A DNA stretch of 64,000 nt from Ochotona curzoniae (taxonomy: Eukaryota; Chordata; Mammalia; Lagomorpha; Ochotonidae). The position numbers were made by a program, and so were the translations under genes. The first letter of the stretch is position 1; every line of letters starts with the position of its first letter. Below are positions 44,395 through 55,920 of the stretch, in pieces. Under the pieces are notes generated by a model. The model was not told the origin of the DNA and searched no databases. It saw only the letters and a program-made list of their open reading frames with translations. The stretch lies in assembly GCF_017591425.1 (NCBI RefSeq), contig NW_024467121.1, positions 21,774,707 to 21,838,706 of the forward strand. Reading direction: 5' to 3'.

Positions 44395-45257
44395 ACACAC
44401 AGAGGACTGTGACTGGCATTTACATGTATTTATCTTCAGCACAGGAATCCATCCATGTCTCTGGCCCTTTTCCACCCACTCGGTTAGTTTGGATTTCCTA
44501 AACCCCTTTGCCCTTTGGGGAGTTGTATGCTGTTAAGTGAATGAACAGGATATGTTTCTGGGCTCCTGCTGACTGATTTATCATAGGATGGCAAATACAG
44601 CATGGAAAAATCAGACAGATACCCTGGCCAGGAGACCAAGCTGACTCAGCCAAGAAAGGCCAGGCCTGGTGGTTTTCCCCTATGATCAGGGAGAGCTTTG
44701 AGCTGAGGCCTCCGAAGTGTGCATCCTGAGGACACCAAGAAAACAATCACCATCATTATTACTGTTAGTACAAGTTGTATATTCATTGCGTTGTTAGCAA
44801 TTATATTAATACTGGCCACTTTGGTGGTGGTCTATCTGTTAATTACTCACCAATTAATCACTGGGATGATTACAGCAGACAATATCAATTTATAATATAA
44901 GGTTGGCAATTTCTTAGTTTACGTAAGAAATCCAGCAATTTTAATTTTGCTTCATCTTCTAACTTCACAGAGAATTCATGGGTACTTCCATATTTGACCA
45001 GTTTATATATCAAGATAATATATTACTAATTTTTAAAAACAATCAGAATCACTTCTTAGTGATTGCTTTCACAGAGCACAGTATCAATTTCTAAAGTGCA
45101 AAAATCAGTTTTATGATGCAAACTATTAGGGATAATAAACTGATTCTTCACTGTTGAGTAGTAAGAGTGATTTAGGAAAGCTAAAATTCACAGCACTGGG
45201 AAGACGTGGGCATCAGAGTAATTTACTGGAGTCCTGGAAATGCATGTTATGTACCTG
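44395..45257. other. Unique DNA
   Basis: No recognised element. An 82-codon minus frame (44498-44746) has no recognisable domain. Confidence 0.5.
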
Positions 45258-45420
45258 CAGTGTGCATGTGTGACATATATATCATATCCATTTTGTAGGG
45301 AAGAAAACTCATTCAGAAGGGCTGAGTAACTTGTCCAAGGTCATGAGATTAAAAGATGACAAAGTTAAGATGTGAAATCTCAAGTATCTGACTTCAGTCC
45401 ATACCTTCTGCTTTGCTTCT
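45258..45420 (+). repeat. MIR
   Basis: CCATTTTGTAGGGAAGAAAAC, AGGGCTGAGTAACTTGTCC, AAGGTCATGAGATTAAAAGA and CTGACTTCAGTCCATACC reproduce the MIR core and 3' half. Confidence 0.7.
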
Positions 45421-47464
45421 ATAAAAGGCATCAGCAACAAAATTTATTTTCCCTTGAGCTGGCTTGACTCCCTGATTTGGATGTTATGTAATGCACATTC
45501 AGGCATCATTTTATTGAAAAATTCTAACCATTCCTTCTTAAAGGAGGAGCTGCAGCCTTGAAGATGATTGTCATTTTGATGGCATTTCTTGTAGAAGACA
45601 CAGCATAGGAAACGGTGAGCAAGTTGCAGCTTCAACAGAGGTCTGAAGAGCCATTCAGTTTCAGAAGCTCTCAGTATTCGTAGATGAGAACTGTGGGATG
45701 AAAATGCTGTGACAGCCTCAGCAAGGAGACAGGGAGCAGAAGGAAACCATTTTGATTGGCAGATTAACGTACTCAGAGCTGTGGTTTTTGGTTATTCTAA
45801 GGTTCTATGTAGATAGAAGCAAGGGAAAGTAAACTAGGGGAGAAGTACCATTATCCACATATGCTGTCAGGGTAGAGAATCTGGATTTTTATTATGTTTG
45901 GTCAAGAATTACTGACTTAGTCACACATCCTCCTCAGGGCTGTGAATAAACACTACACTACACTGATCAAGAATGCAAGGTTTGGGGAAATTAATGAACA
46001 CCCTAAAGCTCAAACTGGATGTTCAAAAACAATTTAGTAGAAGTGGTGAGGCACAAATGGAAATGTGAAGCATTGGTTCATGCAACTCTCCTGCTGTTTT
46101 TTCCTGTGGCTATTTGGGTAAATTATTTACCAATGGAACTATTTTTGAGGGTACTTCATTTACCCCTCTATTTTGGTTTTTGATTTCTTTTATTTCAATG
46201 AGCAAACATTCTGAGGTTATGCCTGCTTCCTGAGCTGGGGGCCCCAGGAAGTGTGTGTCAGGCAGCATGCGGGCCATTGGTGAGCTCTCCAGGTGAACTG
46301 AGTTTCTATTACAGACGCGTTGTTTATGGTCCAACACGTATCACACTGTGGGCGTGGTTCCAGGCCAACCTTTCTTGCTTCTCAGACCTAAACAGAATCA
46401 TGGTACAAAACATTATTCAGTGGGAATGGGAGTGGTGATCATAAACTTTCTTCAGTGTCTCTATGCTGTGGCTTTTCTCTGGTGGTTTCATCATAATTAT
46501 TCAAGTTTTCATCATCAGCTGTGAGTCTGGTACTGTCTGAGGAACTGACAGAGGGAGTTCCACATGGGAAAGCTGGTGCTTGAGATACTATTGTACTTCA
46601 TTTTCCAATTCATTTATCTGCTAACTTTCGATTCAGGCAAATTTGAAATGACAATGTTCCTAGCAGTGAACTATGTTATAAAGCTATATTAATAGTGGGA
46701 ATATGGTAGTGGAATGCCATGTTAGAACAAGAATGATGGTGGAATAAAGATTGTTCTAGCCTCCTCCTTCTCCCAGAAAGCATCAGTCACCTTAGAATGA
46801 CAGGGAGAATCAGAAATACAAGCACAAATACTTACCCTGATTAGATCAGATGTCTGCTGTAACATTGATCCCCAACAAAGGAGACAGAAAGCAATCAGAA
46901 GTTTGATGACTAGGTGAGTAGTACGGTCATTAGGGTAAGATCTAAGTGTCTACAGTGCAGGTGTTAATGAGGTGCAGGTGGATTTGTTGCAGAATTCTGA
47001 GAAGGCTCTGAAATTTGACAAGCCAGCTCCTCAGGAGGATGGGTTGTTGTGGGGGAGTCTGTGAAAGAGTCTGTGGGGGTCCAACCATCCACTTCCAACA
47101 AGCAGGGCAGCACTTGCTCATCTTCTGAATTAAGGTGTCCAGAGGCCTCAGTTACAACCATGGTAGAGGTTGAAGGAAAGGAAAAGTCTGAAAGTCCCAC
47201 TCTGCAAGGTTCAGGCCCTACTGCAAAATTTACATTTGCCATTACTGAAAAAATCCCTGCCTACAAAACAGATCTGAGCAAAATACATTGCAGAATTTTA
47301 GTCATGATTAGAGAACTAGTGATGACTTGTTTCCTGTTTTTCAGTGTGTGTTTTATGCTAGAAAACAGCTGAAGAATGCAGAGAAAGTATTAATTGTAAG
47401 AAAAACAGAATGGTTATCAAAGCTTAATTGATACTCTCCTGAAAAATTAGTTGGTTTTTCCCTT
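45421..47464. other. Unique DNA
   Basis: No repeat recognised over about 2 kb. At 46964-47372 two opposite-strand frames of 92 and 107 codons overlap. Neither contains a recognised domain. AATAAA-like motifs occur, but no exon structure was found. Confidence 0.5.
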
Positions 47465-48861
47465 AAGTTAATGTATTTTACATTTTGGAGCAGTGTTGGA
47501 TTCACAGTAAAACTGAGCAGAAATTACCAATTGCCCATTTACCTTTTGCCCAACTTGTTTGAGCTTCGATCATTACCATTGTTCTCCACCAGAGTGGTAC
47601 ATTTGCTTCAGTTGATGAACCAGTATTGAGACATCATTACCACTCATAGTCCCTGGATCACTTTAGGGTTCACCCTTGGTTGTGTTACTCCTGCAAGTTT
47701 GGAAACATGTAGAATAACATGCATCCATCACTGTAACATCATATCAAGTAGTTTCTCTGTTAAAAACACCTTTTGTTCAACTTGCTAACCCCTCCCTCAT
47801 CCCTGCAACTGCTAATCTTTGGACTGTCTCTCTAGTTTCTCCTTTCCCAGAATATCATACAGTTGAAATCATAGAAAAACTTTTCAGGTTGGCTTCTTAA
47901 CATTTCGTAATATGCATTAAGGTTCCACCCTGTCTGTTCATGGCCCAGTAGCTCATTTCTTATTTATGATGAATAATGTTCCATTGTCTAGTTGCACTGC
48001 AGTTTATTTGTTCATTTATTGAAATGCTTCTAGATGTTTCCACATTCTGGCATTTATGAATAAATCTGCATTTTATGAGATTTTCTCTCCTTTCTTAGTG
48101 AGCTAGTCACTACTTAAACTTTTGTTAGCGATTGCCTTTGAGTTATTAAATGCATGTAAATTTAAGTCCACCTTTCAAGTAACATTGAACTGCTTTATGG
48201 GTGGTATGAGGAATTAGCAACATGTTTTTCTCTTTCATGGTTTTTTAATTATTGATACCATTCATTTCATTTATATATAACTGAGATACACGCTTATGTG
48301 TAAGCGTATCTAAAGATACATGTTAACTATGTTTTTTAGCAGACTGGTGTGTGTTAGATCAATTAAGAAGGGTTTTATCACTGCTTACTCCTTTTCTAGT
48401 TCTTTTATTTTATGTAAGTCAAAGCTCTCGGCTTTAATCATTTTCCTTCTTTTTAGATTATTAAAGTGGTTCTGGCAAGAAATCCCTCAATTTTTGTTGA
48501 TCAAAAATGAATTTAAAAAAATGTTTTTTAAAGGGTACAAAAATCTAGATTGATAGATTTTTTTTTTTTATCTGAGATTTTTGGATATTTTAGTCCTATA
48601 TCTTCTTGACTCCATGGATTCTGAAGTAAGACATATTGTCATTGGTCCTACATAATTAAAGGTGTTTTTATTTCTGTGATGGATTTAAGATTATGTGTTC
48701 ATTTTTTTTATTTCTTGAAACTTCAGTTTGATATACCTACTTGTAATTTTTCTGACATCTGCTTATTATTCCCTAAATGCCTTCATAGATTCTATGAATC
48801 TGTAAATTGGTGTTTGACCCTAATTTGCAGAATTCTCAGTCACCACTGTTTCCATTATGAT

Positions 48862-49158
48862 TTTTAAGATTTTATAAAGGCAAATTTACAGGGAAAAGGA
48901 GATAAAGAAGAATCTTCCGTTTACTGTTTCATTCCCCAGTTGGCTGCAGTGGCCAGAACTAAACCTAAGCCAGGAGCCAGGAGTTTTCTCTGTGTCTTCC
49001 AATCTGGAGCAGGTTCTAAGACTTTGGACTGCTTTCGCAGGCCGCAGCAAGGAATTGGATGAGAAATGGAGCAGCCAAGACAAGAATCGGTGCCCACTTG
49101 GGGCACTGATACTGCAAGGTAGAGGATTAGCCAAATTGAGCCGTTGTGCTGGCCCCTC
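48862..49158 (-). repeat. CSINE inside L1M
   Basis: Tail TTTTTAAGATTTTATAAAGG at the left, GGCAAATTTACAGGGAAAAGG, AAGCCAGGAGCCAGGAG, TGCCCACTTGGGGCACTG, and head TTGTGCTGGCCCC. Moderately diverged. Confidence 0.88.
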
Positions 49159-49948
49159 CAATATGTGTTCTCTTCCTTTCTCTTCTCCTTTTTGTATGCC
49201 TATGCCATTTATGTTTCATCTTTTATAGTTATCCCACAAGCCTTGAATACTCTATTTGTATTTCTTCAGTATTTGTTCTCTTTGATTTTTCCATTTTGGA
49301 AGCCTGGGTCTGTCAAATCCTCAGGTTCTCAGACCCTTTTCCTTAACTGTATCCAGTCTACTGATACACCTACCAAAGACATTCTTCTCTGTTATTACCT
49401 CTAGGATTTCCCTTTGATTTTTATTAACATTTCTCCTTTCTGCCTCCACTATTCATCTGTTTTTGCATGCTGTTTGCATTTTCTATTAAAGCCTAAGACA
49501 CTTTAAATATTTTTTTAAAAATTCCTGATCTGATAATTCTGGTATTTCTGTCATATCAGACTCTGATTCTGATGCTACCCAGCCTTGTCTATACCTTCTC
49601 TTATGCCCTGAAATTTTTGTGAAAGTGTTGACATCATGATGCAGGGGGTGGAAGGAAGTGCCATCAGTAGGCCTCAGTGATGGTCAAGTGCGGGGAAATC
49701 AGAGCTCTGTGTAGTCCTGTGACCAGGCCATAGTCTGTGGCCATGGATGGGGAACTTCTCTGGGCCTCTCTTTCTTCCTTTGTTAGGGCAGGACAGGGTG
49801 GCCAGTGGGAGCTGGAGTTAGGGATTGTTCTTCCTCCGGGAAGGTTAGGCTCCTAAAAGTCTTCAACAGGTTGGCTTCTGGTTAAATCATGTCTTCTAAG
49901 GGTAGGTGTTGTGAAGAATAGAATGCCCCGTTGTTTGCTTCCACGCTG

Positions 49949-49962
49949 TTTCCCCCTGGTGG
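49949..49962 (-). promoter_or_regulatory. Candidate CTCF site, minus orientation
   Basis: The reverse strand reads CCACCAGGGGGAAA, 12 of 14 positions of CCASYAGRKGGCRS with the CCACCAGGGGG core intact but the following GC lost. It lies near the end of the L1M remnant. Weaker than the other two candidates. Confidence 0.35.
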
Positions 49963-49990
49963 AAGAACTGGGTAATTTTTCTCCATGATT

Positions 49991-51272
49991 CCATGGGAGG
50001 ATTTAGGTAGAGCGTATAGAACTACAATTCAAAGATGTGTGACCCCATACCACATGATTGAGTCTCCTGGAGTTTTCAGATTTTTCCACTTTCAGTTCAT
50101 AACAATCCATCAGTTACAATTTATTTTCTGCTGTAATGCAGTTGCTGTGGAGATTTCTGCTTGTGGGTCTCTGATGAAGTAAATTGTAAATATCCACTGT
50201 GCTTCTCCAATCTGGGGACTAAACTGCTTGGGTAGATCCAGGAAGGCTAACCTGTTTTTCAGTTTTTTAAGCTTTTCATTTGGTACTTGCATGCAGTGGT
50301 GACTTCTAAGCGCCTCACGTATCAGACTGGAAACAGGAAGATACATCCTGTTTTAAAATAGGACATTGAAAAAAAATTAATAGGACATTGAGTGCTTTAT
50401 TTTAACCCAGTGCTGGCTGCAGGACCCTACATGGCAAACCAGTAGTTTCTAGTCTTAGGAGTACACGAGTTTAAAGGAGTTCATGTCTTACCTGATAAAA
50501 TACCCTTGACTATTTTACTGTTGAAGTAAAATAATAATTTATGACAAGATCAGAAACCATTGCTTTTTAATTTTTGTCACCTATTTAAAATATCATATCA
50601 GGAGGGGACCCATAACAGGCACTGTAGGGACTATGGTGGTTTTACCTCTGTGGCCTTTTCTAGAAACCGAGTTAAACAGCTGATTGGTTTTGCAGATATT
50701 GCTGTTAGACTTGTTTCTGTTTCTCTTTACTATTCGGCATGACCAACAGTCAGAGTTCTATTTCTCCTTCTTTTCCACTGCATCTGACTGACATGTTGAT
50801 GGGAGGTGGGCCAGGCTGCCTGGTTGCTGAACCTAAAGCCCCATGGCTCGATCAGTGGGAAGGATGTTTAGGAATAAAATAACCAGATGGATTGCACTGC
50901 ACAAGGTCTTCAATCACAGAGACGTGCTTTAGGGAAGCTTTGTGATTACCTAGACCTTGTCCATAATTCAGTTTTGGAATCAATCCTGAAAAACAAATCT
51001 ATTTCTGAGAATGTCAGTATTCCCTAAGTCCTTTTGTATATAGTAACCTTGTAAGATAAATAATAAAAATAAGATTAGGAGCTTGAAGTATGAAGAACTA
51101 AGCCACTGGCTTAAGTCCTCTGGGGCTACTGGGAAAAACAGCCAAAAGTGAAATTTGTTCTGTGCAGCCTTTGGATACCACCATGACCTCAATCAGTGGA
51201 TCTCTCACCAACATTTTCTTCAGTAAAATGGTGGGAAATATCACACTTGAGGCAAATGAGAAGCTGCTAGCC
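49991..51272. other. Unique DNA
   Basis: Nothing recognised over about 1.3 kb. Confidence 0.5.
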
Positions 51273-51377
51273 CATTTGCATAGCTGAGCTGGGGAGTGAG
51301 TGTAGCATTTGCATGGCTGAGCTGAGTAGTGAGTGTAGCATTTGTGTGGCTGAGCTGAGTAGTGAGCGTAGCATTTG
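51273..51377. repeat. 33-bp tandem repeat, 3.2 copies
   Basis: Units at 51273-51305, 51306-51338 and 51339-51371 plus a 6-bp partial, each CATTTG..GCTGAGCTG..AGTGAG..GTAG, differing at a few positions. Because 33 is a multiple of 3, the minus strand stays open through it with an 11-residue period (NATLTTQLSHT type). Confidence 0.95.
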
Positions 51378-51394
51378 GAAGTGAGTTTGAGTGC

Positions 51395-51500
51395 TCTGGT
51401 TGTCCATTTTCTCCTCTGTGAAATGAGGATAAATATTGTGTCTGCTTCATAAGATTGTTGTGAAAATCAGCTAGAACCATCTCCAGCAGCAATAAACATG
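51395..51500 (+). repeat. MIR fragment
   Basis: CCATTTTCTCCTCTGTGAAAT, GAGGATAAATATTGTGTCTG and CATAAGATTGTTGTGAAAATC match the MIR/3'-core 'cctcatctgtaaaatggggataataa' segment. Confidence 0.65.
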
Positions 51501-51625
51501 CAATCCATTCATTAATTCAACAAGCTTTCATCAGGCAACTTAAATTCTAGGTCCTATTTTAAGCACAAAATGACAGTAACCAAAACAAAACAGCTTTATT
51601 GGAGACCTTCATTCATTTTCTCTAA

Positions 51626-51936
51626 GATTGTTATTGTAAAGGTAGATTTACAGAAAGGAGAGGCAGAAACAAAGAGCTTCCATCTGCTGATTCACTCCCT
51701 ATGTGACCGCAACAGCTGGAGCTGAGCTCATCTGAAGCTGGGATCTTCTTCTGGGTCTCGCATCACATCAGGATGCAGGGCCCCAAGGCTTTGGGCCATC
51801 TTCCACTGCTTTCCCAGGTCATAAGCAGGGAGCTGAATCAGAAATGGAGCAACTGGGATATGAACTAGCACCCATGAGGTATCTCAGCGCTTGCAAGGCA
51901 GAGGACTAGCCAATCAAACCATTGTACCAGGCCCCC
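51626..51936 (-). repeat. CSINE
   Basis: Tail side GATTGTTATTGTAAAGGTAG, then CTTCCATCTGCTGATTCACTC, GGGCCCCAAGGCTTTGGGCC, CACCCATGAGGTATCTCAGC, and head TTGTACCAGGCCCC. The T-rich tail is short. Confidence 0.9.
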
Positions 51937-53077
51937 TCATACTCTTACAATAAATACTAGTTAGAGTCGGATGTGTTTGACACACAGGGACTCCCCGCCT
52001 TGTTGGCACTTCCGTCTGTGTAGCTTCAAGGGCTCCTGAGAGCAGGGTGGTCAAATCACTGCACTGGAATAGTATGTATCTTATCATCCTGCTCATTCAG
52101 AGCTGGGCTGTTGCTTCTCTGCCTTTTGCCTAAGATCAAGTACAGAGCTGGGGCTAAAAAAAAAAATGAGTTTATATAGGAGTGTTTAAATTTTTCTATT
52201 ACTGACATAAACTCTTAAAGCAGCATCAGGTGGGGTCGGGGAGAAAAATTGCTGTATTTGCAGGTCCTTGAGGTCCTTGTCCTCCAGGACTCTCTGCTTT
52301 TCCTTCCTCTGCCACTTTGAACGCTTGCAGCTGTGGGGCTTGCTCTCCATCCTCTGTGTGCTCAGATTAGTGAAAGGGTGAGAAGGAAATGTGGTTCGAA
52401 AGTGCTAAGATAAAAATGTTTTTTTTCCAAAATCATATTCCTTAAAAATAAAGGCATGACCCAGATAACCTTTTCTTAGCAGGCTAATGTGGGTAAATGG
52501 GAAACATAAGAAAACTGGTTGAAAACTACGTTCCTAGGCATCAGGACTGACTCCATGTTTATCAGAAGAGTGAGAAAGCCCAGGCTGGCTGACAGAGGTG
52601 CAAGAGAAATGTCTTTCTTGTGGGGACGGACAAAGAATGAAGACTGGAGAAAGAGCTTTATTTTGTGTTTACCCTCACATTTTGCACAGATCCCAGCAGA
52701 CATTTCAGCTTTCTGTAATGTCTCCTTCCCTCTGTAATTTTCAGATTTCAGGTAGAATATCAACAAAATTGAGTTGGTCTGGAGGGAGAAAAGGGTATAT
52801 ATTTTTAAATTGTTGCCGTTTTAAGAGATGAAATACCCCTCAGGAAACCTTTGATATGCACATGAACCAAGTCTCAAGGTAATTGGGAATTAAAAAAAAA
52901 AAAAGGCCTGAATAATTTTTCTTTTCTTTGTCCCTGAAAAATGTAAATAATAGCTGAAAAATCTGTCGTTCTTCCAGATATGTAATGATGCTCTCAATTT
53001 AGGATTAACAACTTATAAATCTAATTTGTACTTACTTTTTAGATTGATTCACTTCTGTCACAAGCACTATAAGAATT
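51937..53077. other. Unique DNA with A-runs
   Basis: No recognised repeat. Runs of A at about 52158-52167 and 52891-52903. Overlapping frames of 60-96 codons on both strands (52476-52831) have no recognisable domain. Confidence 0.5.
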
Positions 53078-53285
53078 CTTCAGAAAGTTTGTTGAAAGTG
53101 GGATTAAAAGATAAGTTGGTGTGCATACAAAAATTTTTTTTGAAATACTGGCATCGTGCTTTAATATCTAAGCATTTTCCATAACCTTTTGGTAGACCCC
53201 TCATCTGCATGGATTTCAAAAAGTTTTTGTGCCAACACAAACTTATCTTCACTTCCATTTTCCACAGACTTTTGAAATAGCCTCA
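53078..53285. mobile_element. Inverted pair of mariner-type MITE ends
   Basis: The left unit (about 53078-53208) reads TTCAGAAAGTTTGTTGAAAG, GATTAAAAGATAAGTTGGTG, CATTTTCCATAACCTTTTGG. The right unit (about 53209-53285) reads GCATGGATTTCAAAAAGTTT, AACACAAACTTATCTTCAC, CCATTTTCCACAGACTTTTG and is an inverted copy. Related to 5567-5690 and 19102-19207. No coding region. Confidence 0.62.
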
Positions 53286-53627
53286 TTATCAGTTGATTTT
53301 TATGTCAGGAACACTTTCAGGCAGGCAAAAAAAGATTTTTGTTATTTCACCCTGGTTTCTGCTTTCACAACACAGAGCCAAGAATAACAAAACCACATGA
53401 ATCACAGTTGCTAGTTAATGGGCCTTTTCCTGTGGACATCAACCCTACAGCTAAGAAGAGTCAAATATCTTTCCCAATAAAATAAATAAATGACAAACAT
53501 AGAACGGGCCTGCAGCATCCAAGTCAGACATGCAAGTGCTGAAAGTGCTGAATCCATGCATGCTAAACGTACAATGTAGTTGATCTGATTTTTTTTTTCA
53601 AATTAAAAACATTGGAAAAATTTACCT
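53286..53627. other. Unique DNA
   Basis: Nothing recognised. Confidence 0.5.
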
Positions 53628-54365
53628 AGGAGACCAGCATTGTGACACAACTAATTAAGCCAATGTCTCCAGTGTCAGCATCCCCTATGGTCTGTGGTTC
53701 AAGAACCAGCTCCTCACTTTTGATCCAGTTCCCCTCCCCCTTATTTTTTTAAGATTTATTTATTTATTGGAAAGTCAGATATACAGAGAGGAGGAGAGAC
53801 AGAGGAAGATCTTCCTTCCGATGATTCACTCCCTAAGTGAGCGCATCGATCCGGAGCCAGGATCCAGGAATTTCTTCCGGGTATCCCACAGGGCTGCAGG
53901 GTCCCAAAGCTTTGGGCCGTCCTCGACTGCTTTCCCAGGCCATAAGCATGGAACTGGATGGGAAGTGGTGCTGCTGGGATTAGAACCTGCGGCCATATGG
54001 GATCCCGGGGTGTTCAAGGTGAGGACTTTAGCCTCTAGGCCACGCTGCTGCACTAGATCCAGTTCCCTGTTAATGCCCCTTGCTGGGGAGGGGAGCGGGC
54101 AGTGGAAGATGGCCCAAAACCTTGGGCTGCTGGTACCCAAGTGAAGTGGGAGGTCTAGATGGAGCTCCAGGTCCCAGGCTTTGGCCTGGCCCGGCTCTGT
54201 CTTTGTGGCCTTTAGGGCAAGTGAGCCAGTAGACGGAAGATTTATATATATTCTCTCTATCTCCTTCCCCTTCTATTACACTCTTTCTCCCTCCCTTTCT
54301 CTCCCCTCTTTTTTTCTTTCTCTCCCTTCTCAATATCTCTGCCTTTCACATAAATAATATATATT
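53628..54365 (+). repeat. Older CSINE split by a younger one
   Basis: Left part 53628-53733 (ATTGTGACACAACTAATTAAG, CAGCATCCCCTATGGTCTG). Right part from 54056 (GGCCCAAAACCTTGGGCTGC, GGGAGGTCTAGATGGAGC) to a long CT-rich region (54250-54335) and CACATAAATAATATATATTTT. The gap is the minus-strand CSINE at 53734-54055. Confidence 0.88.
53734..54055 (-). repeat. Young CSINE nested in an older CSINE
   Basis: Perfect 12-bp duplication GATCCAGTTCCC at 53722-53733 and 54056-54067. Near-consensus body: GAGTCAGATATACAG-type tail side, GGTCCCAAAGCTTTGGGCC, CCATATGGGATCCCGGGG, head CACGCTGCTGCACTA. It is opposite in orientation to its host. Confidence 0.95.
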
Positions 54366-54367
54366 TT

Positions 54368-54654
54368 AAATTATTTAGGAGTGGGATTGGGAAGAGAGAG
54401 TACAAGTGTTCCCAAACTCCTGGTTCATTCTGCAGCTGCCTGGAAAAGTTGGCAAATCTGGAAGCTAAGAACGCGTCTCAGATCTCCCATGTAGGTGGCA
54501 GAAACTCAGTCACTTGAATTATCTCTGTTGTCTCCACAATCCACATTAGTGGGAAATTAGAGTTAACCCGAATCAGGACTTGAACCCAGGTCCTCTAATA
54601 CAGGATGTGGGCATCATAACTCGAGTCTTAGCCACTAGGTGAACACTTGCCCCT
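54368..54654 (-). repeat. Older CSINE subfamily copy
   Basis: Minus orientation: CTGGTTCATTCTGCAGCTG, CAGATCTCCCATGTAGGTGG, GACTTGAACCCAGGTCCTC, GATGTGGGCATCATAACTCG, and head GTGAACACTTGCCCC. Shares its older-type layout with 6555-6827. Confidence 0.72.
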
Positions 54655-55305
54655 TGTTAATCTGAGTAAATTTGTAAATCAAAAATGATTTTCCTTTGGA
54701 CTCAATTTTACTTGTGGTATTTTTTTTTAAATTAACCTATCTTGTGGACTAATGTAAAATAATGTAGATATTACTCATTTTTCCGTGTGTTACACTTTAA
54801 TATTTAAAGAATGGCACCATTATACAAGAGGGACTGGCACAAGAGTTTTGGTACATCATATAAGAAGTCAGAGTCCAGTGAGGCTCAGCGTAGGAAGAAT
54901 TTTGGAGATCTAGATGATCACCTCTCTCCAGCTCACATTTCATCCTTCATTTTATCAGTGTGAAAGCAGATAAAATGACTGAGCTCCCAAGTCACAATGC
55001 TGGAGTGCAGAGCATAATCCAGGTTCCAAGATTTCTTTGTGTGTGTTATCTTGTGGTCCCATATTAGTTCAAGATGTTTGATCTTCATCAGGGAAGTTTT
55101 ATCTGATGTAGTGCCTGCCACAGAATTGTAAACTAGGATGCATGTTTTACTGCATCTGCATCTCACTCAGTGTGGATTCTTTGGCATTTCTGATAGTTTA
55201 CTGTTTATCCTGTGCTAAAATACTGCTCTAGATAATCTATTTCAGTTTTCAAATAATTTCTTCATGGTGATTCTATTTCGGTCCATTCATCCCGTTTTTT
55301 TTCCT
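54655..55305. other. Unique DNA
   Basis: No recognised element. Confidence 0.5.
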
Positions 55306-55920
55306 TTGGTGCCATTGAACACCTATGATATGTCATTCATTGTTCTGTATGGTATACAGAGTTAAATAAAAAAAAGTTCTTCCCTCCTAGGAGCCTTAAT
55401 AGGAGAGACATGCATGTAAATCTGTGATTATGGTCCAATGGTAGGGATTTGTACGTTTCTATGGAGATAGAAGAACTAAAATCAGACTGGGGAGTGAGGA
55501 ACCAGAAACACTTCGTGAAGGAGGTGCCCTTTCCGTTGAATTTTGGGGAAGGAGATAGATGCAGCAAGGAAAGGAGCATTTCACACAAAGGAAAGAGCTA
55601 AGAGCAGGGACACAATCATCCATCGGCAGGCACAGTGTGATGTTCGGAAAGGCTGGGGGAATGAAACTTTTTGACCAGTAATGTGGAAACATGATAAAAT
55701 AATGCAGGCATCAGGTTGTATAGAGCCTTTGTTAAGACGTCTGTACCATGTATAATCATATTCAGGATAAGGTGCAGGATACAATTTAAAATCATTGTCT
55801 CCTCTAAGATGCTTGGAAATTTAACTTGTCCTGCTTCGGTACATGAGGATCAGAAAAACTTGGATTCACTATTAAACCTCTCTGACCCTTTGTCATTCCG
55901 ATCCATAAAATGAGGATAGT
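55306..55920 (+). repeat. Ancient repeat traces, family unresolved
   Basis: TTGAACACCTATGATATGTC, GTTCTGTATGGTATACAGAG, GGAGCCTTAATAGGAGAGAC, CTTCGTGAAGGAGGTGCCC and AAGAGCAGGGACACAATC follow the same old repeat as at 39970 and 41985, in order: consensus 'ctggagcttacag..', 'ggaggaggtg', 'gcaggga'. Right boundary uncertain. Confidence 0.45.

Larger units (their letters stand above)
47465..49990 (-). mobile_element. Ancient L1M, minus strand
   Basis: 47465-48090 is a clear antisense L1M 3' end: TTTTGGAGCAGTGTTGGATTC, ACCAGAGTGGTACATTTGC, TCTTTGGACTGTCTCTCTAG, GATGAATAATGTTCCATTGTC and TTATGAATAAATCTGCATTTT. 49160-49640 matches a further L1M segment (GGAAGCCTGGGTCTGTCAAA, CCTGATCTGATAATTCTGG, CAGACTCTGATTCTGATGC). 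The middle (48100-48860) and the rightmost 350 bp are less certain. No frame is intact. Confidence 0.7.

Noticed and set aside
46964..47372. Opposite-strand 92- and 107-codon frames, considered as an exon or pseudogene
   Set aside because: Neither translation resembles a protein I know, and both strands being open over the same bases argues for chance.
49144..49404. Hydrophobic plus-strand frames suggesting a membrane protein
   Set aside because: The hydrophobicity reflects T-rich antisense L1M sequence.
51273..51377. CRISPR-like array
   Set aside because: Direct units abut with no spacers, only three copies exist, and the genome is mammalian. It is a minisatellite.
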